Source: Tolypothrix campylonemoides VB511288 (lineage in GTDB: Bacteria > Cyanobacteriota > Cyanobacteriia > Cyanobacteriales > Nostocaceae). Taken from it: 64,000 nucleotides of DNA. Below, in pieces: positions 53,239-62,663 of the stretch. The stretch's first letter is position 1. The number at the start of each line of letters is the position of its first letter. The stretch covers positions 529,428 to 593,427 of the forward strand of contig JXCB02000033.1 of NCBI GenBank assembly GCA_000828075.3, read 5' to 3'. The position numbers and the translations under genes are program-made. Under the pieces are notes generated by a model, which saw only the letters and a list, made by a program, of their open reading frames with translations, did no database searches and was not told where the DNA came from.

Positions 53239-53456
53239 ACACGTCTTTTTGGTAATGTTCTAGACCTGTGGATTGGAGGGATAATCTCTGAGAATCCGGT
53301 GGCTCATACAGCTATGGTGCTAGAACCTATCCAATAGACCTGCCTTGAAAATCAAAAAGATAGCAGCTAGGAAGAAGAAGGCAGAGGTTGCAGCGTGACT
53401 TGGTATGTGATTTGGCACATCTGCGCACCCTACAATTCTGGTGAGGTGAAGTAACA

Positions 53457-53705
53457 CTATTGCTCTTCTGCGCTTGAATCAATCCCTGGTTCTAAATAGC
53501 TACGTTCTAACTGTTCCCAAAGCGCGTTAATTTGCTGATATGAATCTTCTGGAGAAAGCTTACCAAGAGTTTGTAAATTGCAAATGTAGGTCACTCGTGC
53601 TGCAAATTCTTGTAGGTTGGCGTTAAATACTAAAGCCTTTAAACTGAATTTTCCTCTATAGGTTCGCTTTTGATAGAGAAAGCTGTGTAAGTCTGGCTGT
53701 TCCAT
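53457..53705 (-). CDS. Conserved cyanobacterial small protein (82 aa)
   Basis: This soluble protein has the motif pattern FLYQKRTYRGKFS, LVFNANLQEFAARVTYICNL, GKLSPEDSYQQINALWEQL. I recall similar small hypothetical proteins in many cyanobacteria but no function. It has no signal peptide. The local start has no strong ribosome site, but the composition and conserved look support a real gene. Confidence 0.72.
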   Translation of the reverse strand: MEQPDLHSFLYQKRTYRGKFSLKALVFNANLQEFAARVTYICNLQTLGKLSPEDSYQQINALWEQLERSYLEPGIDSSAEEQ

Positions 53706-54419
53706 AATTTTATTGTTGAAAGCTTATCTATTCTATATAATGATTTTTTCTTTTAGTTAGATTTTTTGCCCCTTGGTTATATTTAACTTAACAGAAGTGG
53801 TTCACTGGAAGGGCTTTTGTACTTTCCAAATTGTGATATTGGTCAGATTTTAGCAGAGGGCAATAAGGCGATCGCGTTTCACTGGTCAGCAATAACAAAG
53901 TGGTCAAATGCAAATTAAGCTGGTATTTGAGATATCCGAAAATTTTCCGGATTTGCGATTGGGGTGCAGGCTAGGGAAAGAGAAAACGGACAAATTTGAA
54001 AAAAGTAGGTATTAGGCAGAAATTAACTTGCAGTTATACAGCAGGAGTCAGGAGTCAGAAGTCAGAAGTCAGAAGTAAAATTTCCTCTCTGTCTGGTTTT
54101 TAGACAAAAGCGTTGTACTTAATTTACTTGCAATGTGCTGTAAGTAGTAGTGTTTATGCTTCCAAGAAGAACCAACCAAAAGCGAGATTTTGGCTTAGTC
54201 TTAACTCCTGACGAATTTGTAAGTGTTGCTGTAATAAAAAATGAGTATAAACAGATTTGTCATACGTCCCATAAGGAGATATATTCGTGTAAAAACTATA
54301 TTATTGCCGTAAAATTACTATTACATTTTGTTCTAATTTAAACTTAATTGTTCTGCTAGTAAATCTCAAAAATATTGGGGCATGAATTTTAATCATTTGT
54401 AACAAGCGCAATCAGTTAA
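53706..54419. other. Intergenic region before the YVTN phosphoesterase gene
   Basis: No convincing gene. It contains a HIP1-type gcgatcgcg (53869), a short hairpin atccgaaaattttccggat (53934-53952) and a heptamer-type repeat of cagaagt/caggagt (54043-54078). A 63-codon ORF at 54150 has no conserved features. Confidence 0.55.
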
Positions 54420-54449
54420 GGTAACCTGACCTTATCTTCTTCTTAACCA
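54420..54449 (+). promoter_or_regulatory. Pho box upstream of the YVTN phosphoesterase gene
   Basis: Three 8-mers with exact 3-nt spacers, GGTAACCT (54420), CTTATCTT (54431) and CTTAACCA (54442), match the cyanobacterial yTTAAyyw unit 6, 7 and 8 of 8. The site ends 53 nt before the start codon. Phosphate-starvation activation by SphR/PhoB is the likely effect. Confidence 0.72.
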
Positions 54450-54502
54450 AAACATAGGAGTATTTGCGTTGTAGGCAAAAATTTTCTGTTTGAGAACAGC
54501 AA

Positions 54503-57500
54503 ATGCTCAATTTCAAGCGTAAGGGATATCTCTTACTTAGCCTGCTGGTAACAGCGGTCATTGTAGTAAGTGGTATCCAGTTAGCCAGCGCCAGGCTTTC
54601 TACCACTAGTCCTGTTGGTGATCTTCCTGATAGTGGGGCATTACTACCCACAGGTCAAGTTATTACACCAACAGCTGCACCAGGTTCCACTTTTACAATC
54701 CTTGGCACTGATCGGCGATCAGATGATAATGCAGCAGCAGCCGAAGCTGTAACAACTGCCAAGAGTCCAGATGGCAAAACTTTACTAGTTCTTACTAGTG
54801 GCTACAACAAGAATTTTCGGGATGAAAAAACTGGGGAATTCTTTACTTATCCAGTGTTAGACCCCCAAACAGGGTTGCCAAGTACCATAACAACCCAGAA
54901 AGCAGAATGGGTGTTTGTATTTGATATCAGTAGCGGTAACTTGGTTAAGAAGCAACAAATCAATATTCCTAACACTTACAATGGCTTGACTTGGGCACCA
55001 GACGGTCAGCGCTTCTACGTCTCAGCGGGAATTGACGATCGCATCTATGTCTACAAAAACGACGGTAGCCAGTACGTCCCAGATGCGCCCTTCATCCTCC
55101 TAGGTCACAACACAGACCAAACTGCACCCTTTCCTAAGTATGATGGTGGGCTGTTAAAAGACTCCCCAGCTCAAGCGGCAGCACGATCAAATCAGATAGC
55201 TACAGGAGCAACTGTGGCAGGAATTGCCGTAAGTAAAGACGGCAAAACCTTAGTAGCTGCTAACTTTCAAAACGACTCTGTGTCGATTGTTGATACTGAC
55301 GCCCGGAAGGTACTCCAGGAAGTTAAGTTTTTTGTACCGGGTAGTAAAATCGCAACAGGGGAGTATATCTTTGATGTTGCGATTAAGAGTACAAGAGACG
55401 GTGCAGCGGCTAAAGTCTTTGCAAGCAGTCAGCGCGACGACGAAGTGCTGGCTGTTGACATTTCTACTAAGGCAGTGACCCGCATCCCCGTAGGTAGCCA
55501 ACCTAACAAAATACGGCTTTCGCCCGATGAGAGCCTATTGTATGTAGCTAACGGCAATAGTGATTCCGTTTCCGTAATCGACACAATTAGTAATAAGGTC
55601 GTACGGATCATCAACTTATCTCGACCCAAGGATAAGTACAAAGGAGGCAACCCAAACTCTATTGCTTTCAGCCCCGATGGCAAGACTCTCTACGTCACTT
55701 TGGGGGGTGAAAACGCAGTAGCCGTGGTGAACTTGGGGAACGGTCAGGTAACTGGGCGCATTCCCACCGGCTGGTATCCCAACTCAGTTAGTGTGAGTGA
55801 CGATGGCACAAAACTCTACGCGGTCAATGGCAAGGACAATGCTGGTCCCAACCCCTCGAATGGTCGGACTACAGCAGTAGGCAGATCCCGTAACACAACG
55901 TTTAGAAACGAATACAACTGGGCGCTGGAAAAAGCTGGTATCGCGGTAATTCCAGTCCCAGACTCCGGCACCCTAGCTACTCTCTCGCAGCAGGTAGACG
56001 AAAATAACGGTTTCCAAAACCGCCGTGCCGACGAGATAATGGCTTTCTTGGGTAACCAAATCAAGCACGTTATCTACGTAGTCAAAGAAAATCGTACATA
56101 CGACCAAGTACTCGGCGATTTACCTGTTGGCAACGGCGATCCTGCACTCACTTTATTCCCGCAAGCGATTTCACCAAACCATCACAAGCTGGCACAGGAC
56201 TTTGTGACTTTTGATAACTTCTACGATAGTGGTGAATCAAGCGGCGTGGGCTGGAACTGGTCTACCTATGGACGGGTTACTGACTACACTGAGAAAACCC
56301 AGTCGGTGTCGTATGGCAATGCCTCTGGTACTAGCGGTCTGACTTACGACTACGAGGGCACAAACCGCAACATCAACGTTGCATTGCCTGATCCCTCCAA
56401 ACCCACACCACAATTAAGCACGCGGATAACGGAGATTCTCGATCCTTCAGGCAGTTCCTCGATTTTGCCTGGTAATAAAGACGTTAATGCCCCAGAAGGC
56501 GATGGCGAACTAGATTCAGATGCAGTTGGTGGCTATTTATGGGATGCAGCACTGCGTGCTGGCAAGACTGTCCGTAATTACGGCTTCTTCATCGATCTTG
56601 GTTACTATAACACCAGTAACGTGCAAGTCGATCCCACAAAGCCCGACCCGAATAACCCACTCTACATCCCCATCTCCCCGACGCCCTTCGCTGATAAAAT
56701 CCCGCAGGCACCAGTGACTAAGGTGGTGTTGCAGGATAAAACTGACATCTATTTCCGAGGTTACGACCAGAAGCACCCAGATATTTATTTGTACAACGAA
56801 TGGGCACGCGACATTGATACCTATCTTCAGAAGAATGAACTGCCCAACTTGACACTAGTACGTCTGCATCACGACCACTTTGGTAACTTCAACAACGCTG
56901 TCGCTGGTTTGAATACTGCCGAACTGCAAATGGCTGATAATGATTATGCCGTCGGCTTGCTAGTGGAAAAAATCTCCAAGTCCCCTCTGTGGAAAGATAC
57001 AGCCATCTTTGTAATTGAAGATGATTCCCAAGACGGACCTGATCACGTCGATGGTCATCGCTCAGTAGCCTATGTCATTTCGCCTTACACCAAGCGAAAA
57101 GCCCTCGTCAGCACCAACTACAACACTGTCAGCATATTGCGGACAATGGAGGATTTATTGGGGATCGGCTACCTGGGGATTAATGATGCCAATGCCACGC
57201 CGATGGCGGATGCATTCACTAAAGAGCCCGACTTTACTGCCTACACAGCTGTTGTGCCTGGTAACTTGTGCCGCACACCTGTAGATCCAAACCTCGTGCC
57301 AGCTTGCAAAGATCCCAATGTAGTCAAGACTGCAGCTATTCCTTCCCTGCATAACAAATCATGGTGGGCGCAAGCAACCAAGAACTTTTACTTTGCAGTT
57401 GAAGATAAGCTCGATCCTGAGAAATTCAACCGCGTACTTTGGGCTGGTATTAAAGGCGACAATGTGTCTTATCCAACAGACCGCAGCCATGTCAACCTCC

Positions 57501-57571
57501 GCCAAAACCGGATGCAACTGCTTGAAAAATGGCGTTTGAGCGAAGCTCACCTTACCGCTCAAGCAAAGTAA
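54503..57571 (+). CDS. YVTN beta-propeller / phosphoesterase (alkaline-phosphatase superfamily) protein
   Basis: This 1022-residue exported protein has a signal peptide (cut near QLASA). A seven-bladed YVTN/YncE-type propeller (about 60-470) follows, with repeats such as VSIVDTDARKVLQEVKF, NGNSDSVSVIDTISNKVVRI and AVAVVNLGNGQVTGRIPTGW. Then comes a phosphoesterase domain: IKHVIYVVKENRTYDQVLGD, DNFYDSGESSGVGWNWSTYG, FVIEDDSQDGPDHVDGHRS. The pairing is common in bacteria and the second half resembles phosphatase or phospholipase-C-type enzymes. A well-formed Pho box upstream ties it to phosphate scavenging with phoD. Confidence 0.9.
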   Translation: MLNFKRKGYLLLSLLVTAVIVVSGIQLASARLSTTSPVGDLPDSGALLPTGQVITPTAAPGSTFTILGTDRRSDDNAAAAEAVTTAKSPDGKTLLVLTSGYNKNFRDEKTGEFFTYPVLDPQTGLPSTITTQKAEWVFVFDISSGNLVKKQQINIPNTYNGLTWAPDGQRFYVSAGIDDRIYVYKNDGSQYVPDAPFILLGHNTDQTAPFPKYDGGLLKDSPAQAAARSNQIATGATVAGIAVSKDGKTLVAANFQNDSVSIVDTDARKVLQEVKFFVPGSKIATGEYIFDVAIKSTRDGAAAKVFASSQRDDEVLAVDISTKAVTRIPVGSQPNKIRLSPDESLLYVANGNSDSVSVIDTISNKVVRIINLSRPKDKYKGGNPNSIAFSPDGKTLYVTLGGENAVAVVNLGNGQVTGRIPTGWYPNSVSVSDDGTKLYAVNGKDNAGPNPSNGRTTAVGRSRNTTFRNEYNWALEKAGIAVIPVPDSGTLATLSQQVDENNGFQNRRADEIMAFLGNQIKHVIYVVKENRTYDQVLGDLPVGNGDPALTLFPQAISPNHHKLAQDFVTFDNFYDSGESSGVGWNWSTYGRVTDYTEKTQSVSYGNASGTSGLTYDYEGTNRNINVALPDPSKPTPQLSTRITEILDPSGSSSILPGNKDVNAPEGDGELDSDAVGGYLWDAALRAGKTVRNYGFFIDLGYYNTSNVQVDPTKPDPNNPLYIPISPTPFADKIPQAPVTKVVLQDKTDIYFRGYDQKHPDIYLYNEWARDIDTYLQKNELPNLTLVRLHHDHFGNFNNAVAGLNTAELQMADNDYAVGLLVEKISKSPLWKDTAIFVIEDDSQDGPDHVDGHRSVAYVISPYTKRKALVSTNYNTVSILRTMEDLLGIGYLGINDANATPMADAFTKEPDFTAYTAVVPGNLCRTPVDPNLVPACKDPNVVKTAAIPSLHNKSWWAQATKNFYFAVEDKLDPEKFNRVLWAGIKGDNVSYPTDRSHVNLRQNRMQLLEKWRLSEAHLTAQAK

Positions 57572-57744
57572 TAAGTTTTCGCGTTTTTATGTAACAAGGC
57601 GTCCTTGTTTGGTTCCCCCAACTTGAGTTATGGGGATTCTTAATTTTGAATTTATAATTTTGAATTTTGAATTCCCCAAAGGGGTGACAAGAGCTTTTAA
57701 ACATCGTTGTCTATAAACCTTGATCTGGAATCGGAGATTCATTA

Positions 57745-58755
57745 ATGGTGCCAATTCGAGTGCGGCAAATCTCATTTGTCATTGCTGCTGTACTTTTGGG
57801 CTGGGGAGTAGAAATTTCGGCACAAGCTGCGCCGAAAACACTGACAATTTATTCAGGGCGAGAAGAGAAAATCATGCGTCCCCTGATTGAAAAAGCTGAG
57901 AAAGATTTGGGGATGGATATTGAAGTGCGCTATGGCGACTCGACTGAATTAGCGATCGCCCTGCTCGAAGAAGGCAAAAATAGCCGTGCTGATGTGTTTT
58001 ACGCTCAAGATGCTGGTTCATTGGGAGCTGTAGCAACCGAAGGGCGAACCCTCGCTCTCCCTACGCAGTTACTGAACAAAGTTGATGGGCAATTTCGCTC
58101 TCCCACAGGGCAATGGGTTGGTATTTCTGGACGGGCGCGGGTGATTGATTACAACACCAAGCTTGTCAAAGCCAGCGAACTCCCCACAAGTGTCATGCAA
58201 CTAACCGATCCCAAATGGCGCGGTAAAGTCGGCTGGTCACCTACTAACGGTTCTTTCCAATCATTTGTAACTGCCATGCGCCTCATGCAAGGTGACCAAA
58301 AAACCCTGGAGTGGTTGAAGGGAATGAAAGCTAATGACGCCAAAGCTTACAGCGGCAATTCTGCCATTGTTGAGGCTTTGGGACGGGGAGAAATCGCCTT
58401 AGGGCTTGTTAACAACTATTATTTGTATCGGTTTACCAAAAACGATCCCAACTTTCCCGTCGCTATCCACCATACACGCGGGGATGCAGGAGCGTTAATT
58501 AACGTGGCAGGTTTAGCAGTATTAAATACAACTGACCAAAAAAGCGATGCAGAAAAGTTTGTTGCTTATATGCTTAGCCCCGAAGTACAAAACTACCTTA
58601 CCCAGGAATTTTACGAGTATCCGTTGGTAAAAGGCATCTCAGTATCACAAAAGCAAACTCCGCTCAATCAGCTACAGTCTCCCCAGTTTGATCTAAGCAA
58701 ATTATCAGATCTTAAAGGAACGCTTTCTTTACTTCAACAGGCAGGTGTGTTGTAA
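57745..58755 (+). CDS. Ferric-iron-type ABC transporter substrate-binding protein (FbpA/FutA family)
   Basis: This 336-residue protein has a signal peptide (cut near SAQAAP) and the class-II binding fold: LTIYSGREEKIMRPLIEKAE, DVFYAQDAGSLGAVA, WVGISGRARVIDYN and the double-tyrosine iron site LVNNYYLYRF. Later it has VAGLAVLNTTDQKSDAEKFV. It binds Fe(III) in the periplasm and feeds the permease and ATPase encoded next, making a full three-gene operon. Upstream there is no clear Fur box; a TTTGAATT-type heptamer repeat occupies that region. Confidence 0.9.
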   Translation: MVPIRVRQISFVIAAVLLGWGVEISAQAAPKTLTIYSGREEKIMRPLIEKAEKDLGMDIEVRYGDSTELAIALLEEGKNSRADVFYAQDAGSLGAVATEGRTLALPTQLLNKVDGQFRSPTGQWVGISGRARVIDYNTKLVKASELPTSVMQLTDPKWRGKVGWSPTNGSFQSFVTAMRLMQGDQKTLEWLKGMKANDAKAYSGNSAIVEALGRGEIALGLVNNYYLYRFTKNDPNFPVAIHHTRGDAGALINVAGLAVLNTTDQKSDAEKFVAYMLSPEVQNYLTQEFYEYPLVKGISVSQKQTPLNQLQSPQFDLSKLSDLKGTLSLLQQAGVL

Positions 58756-58801
58756 CTAGGGGCGAGAAAGAGGCAGAAGACAAGGGGACGAGAAGAAAGA
58801 A

Positions 58802-58850
58802 TGATTTTCTCCCTCACTCCCTCACTCCCTCACTCCCTCATCCCCCCACC
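58802..58850. repeat. Heptameric short tandem repeat (ctccctca)
   Basis: Five copies of cactccct precede the permease start. Translated, they give a false N-terminal extension (FSLTPSLPHSLIPPPPP). The same heptamer lies in the CHAT gene near 27420. Confidence 0.8.
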
Positions 58851-58881
58851 TCCCCCAGCCCCCCGATCCCTAGCAGAAGCT

Positions 58882-60531
58882 ATGCAAGTTAGAGGTATCA
58901 AAACTCGTCAGCCACCTTTGTTTCTTGTGGGCGCAGCCTTACTGACGGCTGTGGCGATCGCCCTGCCTTTGACTTACTTAGTTATACGGACGGCTGGCGT
59001 GGGCAAAGAACAGTTGTTTGCCTTAGTATCGCGTCCGCGCACGCTTGCAGTTTTGCTAAACAGCGTTGGCTTGGCTTTTGCAAGTACTTTGTTTTCAGCT
59101 GCGATCGCAGTGCCACTAGCGTTTCTCACAGTCCGGACAGATTTACCTTGGCGGCGATTTTGGCTGATTGCTACCACGTTACCTCTAGCAGTGCCTGACT
59201 ATGTAGGTAGTTTTGCCCTAATCGCTACTTTTGGACCAAAAGGTAGCTTGTTGCAACTCTGGCTAGAACCTCTAGGAGTGCAGGAGTTACCAGAAATTTA
59301 CGGTTGGACTGGAGCAATTTTGGGATTAACTCTGTTTTCCTATCCGTATTTACTGCTGAGTGTCCAAGCTGGATGGCAGGGTATCGACCCAGGGATAGAG
59401 GAAGCTGCAAGGAGTTTAGGTTACAGTCGGCGGGAAACTTTTTTTCGCATCATGCTGCCTGCTCTACGTCCGTCAATCGTAGCAGGAGGATTGCTAGTAG
59501 CGCTCAATGCCTTGCAGGACTTTGGGACAACTTCAGTGATGCGGTTTGATACATTTACCCGTGCGATTTACGTACAGTACAAATATACCTTTGATCGCAA
59601 TCAGGCGGCAGCGCTGGCTTTGATGCTAGTGAGTTTGGTGTTGCTGCTGTTGTGGTTGGAATACAAAGCACAATCCCGGGCTATCTACTACAGTCGTTCC
59701 GCTAAGTCCTACCGTCTAGCACCATTGGTTCATCTTGGTGTTTGGAAAGTGCCTGCAATTTTGTTTTGCCTCGCCGTGGCTAGCTTAGGTCTTTTGTTAC
59801 CAATCGGTGTTACTTTGTTTTGGCTGGTGCGCGGATTAACAGGCACAGGGGTAAATGAAATTGTTTCTTTAGCGAATGTAATGCAATTAGCCGGGCACTC
59901 AATGGTAGCGGCAGGATTAGCAGCGATCATATCCACCCTCTGCGCTTTGCCAGTGGCAATCCTTGCTGTTCGGTTTCCTAGCCACATCAGTACTGCCATT
60001 GAGCGCACAAGTTACATCGGCTTTGGCTTACCTGGAATTGTGGTTGCTTTATCACTCGTCTTTTGGGGAGCAAATTACTTGCCTTGGTTGTATCAGACTT
60101 TGCCAATGCTGATCTTTTCTTACTTAGTGTTATTTGTTTCACAGTCTGTAGGCACTGTGCGGAGTTCGCTGCTTCAGGTTAATCCTCAATTAGAAGAATC
60201 GGCACAGAGTTTGGGCAGAACAGAGTGGCAAACATTGAGAGAAATTACATTGCCGCTAGTAAGCCCAGGGGTGCTGAGTGGAGCAGCGTTGGTGTTTCTT
60301 ACAGCAATTAAGGAGTTACCAGCGACGTTGCTGTTGGCTCCCATTGGCTTTAATACCCTAGCAACGCATATCTGGAAAGCAACTGAGAATGTTTCCTACA
60401 GTGATGCTGCTGCTGGCGCACTCCTTATGCTGGTGATCTCGATGAGTTCGACGTTATTGGTGTTGTCTCAAAGTCGGGGCAAAGCACTCACCATAGAGGC
60501 ACGCCGTAGCTTGCAAAGGGAGGTGGATTAA
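58882..60531 (+). CDS. Iron-type ABC transporter permease (fused two-unit FbpB/FutB)
   Basis: The start at 58882 (MQVRGIKTRQPPLFLVGA) gives 549 residues; the 27 codons upstream come from heptamer repeats and are best ignored. Two six-helix permease units are fused. Each has the EAA loop that meets the ATPase: EEAARSLGYSRRETFFRIML (near 175-195) and EESAQSLGRTEWQTLREITL (near 440-460). A protein of this kind works as a single chain with one binding protein and one ATPase, here encoded on either side. Confidence 0.92.
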   Translation: MQVRGIKTRQPPLFLVGAALLTAVAIALPLTYLVIRTAGVGKEQLFALVSRPRTLAVLLNSVGLAFASTLFSAAIAVPLAFLTVRTDLPWRRFWLIATTLPLAVPDYVGSFALIATFGPKGSLLQLWLEPLGVQELPEIYGWTGAILGLTLFSYPYLLLSVQAGWQGIDPGIEEAARSLGYSRRETFFRIMLPALRPSIVAGGLLVALNALQDFGTTSVMRFDTFTRAIYVQYKYTFDRNQAAALALMLVSLVLLLLWLEYKAQSRAIYYSRSAKSYRLAPLVHLGVWKVPAILFCLAVASLGLLLPIGVTLFWLVRGLTGTGVNEIVSLANVMQLAGHSMVAAGLAAIISTLCALPVAILAVRFPSHISTAIERTSYIGFGLPGIVVALSLVFWGANYLPWLYQTLPMLIFSYLVLFVSQSVGTVRSSLLQVNPQLEESAQSLGRTEWQTLREITLPLVSPGVLSGAALVFLTAIKELPATLLLAPIGFNTLATHIWKATENVSYSDAAAGALLMLVISMSSTLLVLSQSRGKALTIEARRSLQREVD

Positions 60532-60571
60532 AGCAAACGTCGAGGGAAAGAAAGGAAGTTGAGCGGGTTTT

Positions 60572-61648
60572 ATGGCATTATCGGCAATTTTACGTTTGGA
60601 GAATGTGACTCTAAAGTTTTCCCAAATGACTGCCCCAGCTGTGGATGGGGTAACTTTGGCACTGGTACCGGGAGATCTGCTGGGGTTAGTTGGACCTTCT
60701 GGATGTGGGAAAACCACACTCCTGCGAATTATTGCCGGGTTTGAATCCCCGCAAACGGGAACTGTGGAAATTGCTGGGCAGCTGGTCGCAGGCAATAATC
60801 AGTGGGTGCCGCCAGAACAGCGCCATATCGGGATGGTGTTTCAAGACTACGCTCTATTTCCGCATTTATCGGTGGCGGAGAATATTGCTTTTGGGTTGCG
60901 GTTTGCGAAAGCTAGAGAACGCCAGAAACGAGTGACAGACTTCTTGGCACTAGTGAGACTAACAGGACTCGAAAACCGCTATCCTCACGAACTGTCTGGT
61001 GGTCAGCAACAGCGGGTAGCGCTTGCCCGTGCTTTAGCTGCACAACCTCAACTCTTATTATTCGATGAACCACTGAGCAATTTAGATGTCCAAGTGCGGC
61101 ACAGATTGCGGGAGGAAGTGTTAGAAATTCTTAAAGCAAAGAAGATTTCAGGAATTTTTGTGACTCATGATCAACAAGAAGCACTGGCGATCGCTGACCA
61201 AGTTGCAGTCATGCGCCAAGGCTCTTTAGAGCAAGTAGGGACGCCAGAAGAAATTTATCGGCATCCAGCCTCGCGCTTTGTCGGGGAGTTTGTCAGCCAA
61301 GCCAATTTTCTACCAGCTAGGCGTAAGGGACATTTATGGGAAACAGAAATTGGATGTTTTGCTTTTCAAAATCAGGATTCAAAAGATTCAAAAGACCTTA
61401 TTCATCCTTGCGAAGACAAAGGGGATTTGATGATCCGGGAGGAGGATATAATTTTGCAGCCAGATCAGGATGCTTCAGTTGCAATTGAAACGCGCCGCTT
61501 TTTGGGTCGCGAGTATCGGTACTGCTTGCGAACTCCCTCTGGAAAAAAGCTATATGCGCGCACACCAACTGCCATAGTTCTGCCAATCGGCACACGGGTG
61601 CGGTTGTCTGTGGTAGGGCAAGCGTTGAGATTTTTTCCCCACGGCTAA
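60572..61648 (+). CDS. Iron-type ABC transporter ATPase (FbpC/FutC)
   Basis: This 358-residue ATP-binding protein has Walker A GPSGCGKTT, the Q loop (FQDYALFPHLSV), signature LSGGQQQRVALARAL, Walker B LLLFDEPLSNLD, H in VTHDQQEALAIAD, and a C-terminal TOBE-like regulatory region (about 240-355). The ATG at 60572 follows a GGAAGTTGAG ribosome site. It ends the three-gene operon for ferric-type import. A MITE (61663) separates it from the next gene. Confidence 0.93.
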   Translation: MALSAILRLENVTLKFSQMTAPAVDGVTLALVPGDLLGLVGPSGCGKTTLLRIIAGFESPQTGTVEIAGQLVAGNNQWVPPEQRHIGMVFQDYALFPHLSVAENIAFGLRFAKARERQKRVTDFLALVRLTGLENRYPHELSGGQQQRVALARALAAQPQLLLFDEPLSNLDVQVRHRLREEVLEILKAKKISGIFVTHDQQEALAIADQVAVMRQGSLEQVGTPEEIYRHPASRFVGEFVSQANFLPARRKGHLWETEIGCFAFQNQDSKDSKDLIHPCEDKGDLMIREEDIILQPDQDASVAIETRRFLGREYRYCLRTPSGKKLYARTPTAIVLPIGTRVRLSVVGQALRFFPHG

Positions 61649-61662
61649 GCCGACTGGGTTTT

Positions 61663-61765
61663 ATACCATTTCACGAAATTGGTGATACAAATTCTTTCAC
61701 CCCTGCTCCCCGGCTCCCCTGCTCCCCTGCTGCCTATTTGTATCAACATTAAAGTAAAACGGTAT
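61663..61765. mobile_element. MITE with ATACC(A/G)TTT(C/T)AC ends, copy 2
   Basis: A 103-bp element has 12-bp inverted ends (ataccatttcac and gtaaaacggtat, two mismatches). It is related to 16698-16812. The core is C-rich (ccccctgctccc). Confidence 0.7.
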
Positions 61766-61804
61766 TAGAGGTGCATAAACCGTAACTTTGAGGTATTAAA
61801 TTTT

Positions 61805-62545
61805 ATGAATTGGGAAATTTTTCTTGCCAGTTTTACGGGTGCTTTGATTGAATTGGTCGAGATTCTTGGCATAGTCATCGTTGTTGGTCGAGTAGCGGGT
61901 TGGCGTAATGCCCTGATTGGTTCAGGTAGTGGCATTGGTTTGACTGTGCTTGTCTCGCTCATCTTCGGGAAAAGTTTGACGCTGATTCCCGTAGACATTC
62001 TGGCAATTGTTGCGGGAGGTTTCCTGGTGGCATTTGGGCAGAAGTGGACACGATCAATAGTCAAGTATTACGGCGGTATTCCCAAAAAGCGTGGAGATGA
62101 CGAAGAAGAAAGGCTAGAAGCAGAACTGGCAAAGGACGGCAATCAATCTGGCTGGAACTGGTTTGCTGTCGTCACCACATTTAAGGGTGCGCTATTGGAT
62201 AGTGTAGAGGTGGCGATCGCAGTCGTTACCTTAGGTGCTACCGGAGGCAAATGGATAGAAGCCATTGGTGGTGCAACGGTAGCGGCAGTTGGTTTGGTCG
62301 TGTTTGCATTCTTGTTCAGAACCCCACTTAATAGAGTGCCTGTCAAGCCAATGAAATTTGTAGCTGCAATGCTGCTGATGGGATTTGGCATCTACTGGCT
62401 GTGTGAAGGATTGAATGTGGAGTTGCCAGGTGACAACTGGGCGATTATCTGGTTACCCCTAGCTTGGGGTTCTTTCATGGCTATTGCTGCTGCACTCCTC
62501 CGTTGGCGGGTTGGATTGCACAAGCCGGAGGAAATTGTCAGTTAA
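61805..62545 (+). CDS. Polytopic membrane protein with repeated acidic motif (COG4280-like)
   Basis: This 246-residue protein has about six membrane helices in two similar halves. Each half begins with an acidic motif inside a helix: FTGALIELVEILGIVIVVG (about 10-28) and FKGALLDSVEVAIAVVTLG (about 126-144). A charged cytosolic loop (about 92-115) lies between. The repeated glutamate pairs recall FTR1-type metal permeases or metal/H+ exchangers, but the motif is not the REGLE of FTR1. Its place after an iron ABC operon suggests metal transport; this is inference. Confidence 0.68.
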   Translation: MNWEIFLASFTGALIELVEILGIVIVVGRVAGWRNALIGSGSGIGLTVLVSLIFGKSLTLIPVDILAIVAGGFLVAFGQKWTRSIVKYYGGIPKKRGDDEEERLEAELAKDGNQSGWNWFAVVTTFKGALLDSVEVAIAVVTLGATGGKWIEAIGGATVAAVGLVVFAFLFRTPLNRVPVKPMKFVAAMLLMGFGIYWLCEGLNVELPGDNWAIIWLPLAWGSFMAIAAALLRWRVGLHKPEEIVS

Positions 62546-62663
62546 GCGGCATCGATCACCAAACCATGCAGGGGGGGCAGGGGGCAGGGGGAAGAAAGAG
62601 GATTATTAATTTGGTGAGCAAGGAACACCTAAAAGAAAACTGGTGTAAGATATCATTGCATTT

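Noticed and set aside
54150-54341. 63-codon ORF upstream of the YVTN gene
   Set aside because: No ribosome site, no motif and an AT-driven composition.
58801-58881. 27-codon N-terminal extension of the ABC permease
   Set aside because: It translates the ctccctca heptamer repeat; the ATG at 58882 begins the conserved protein.
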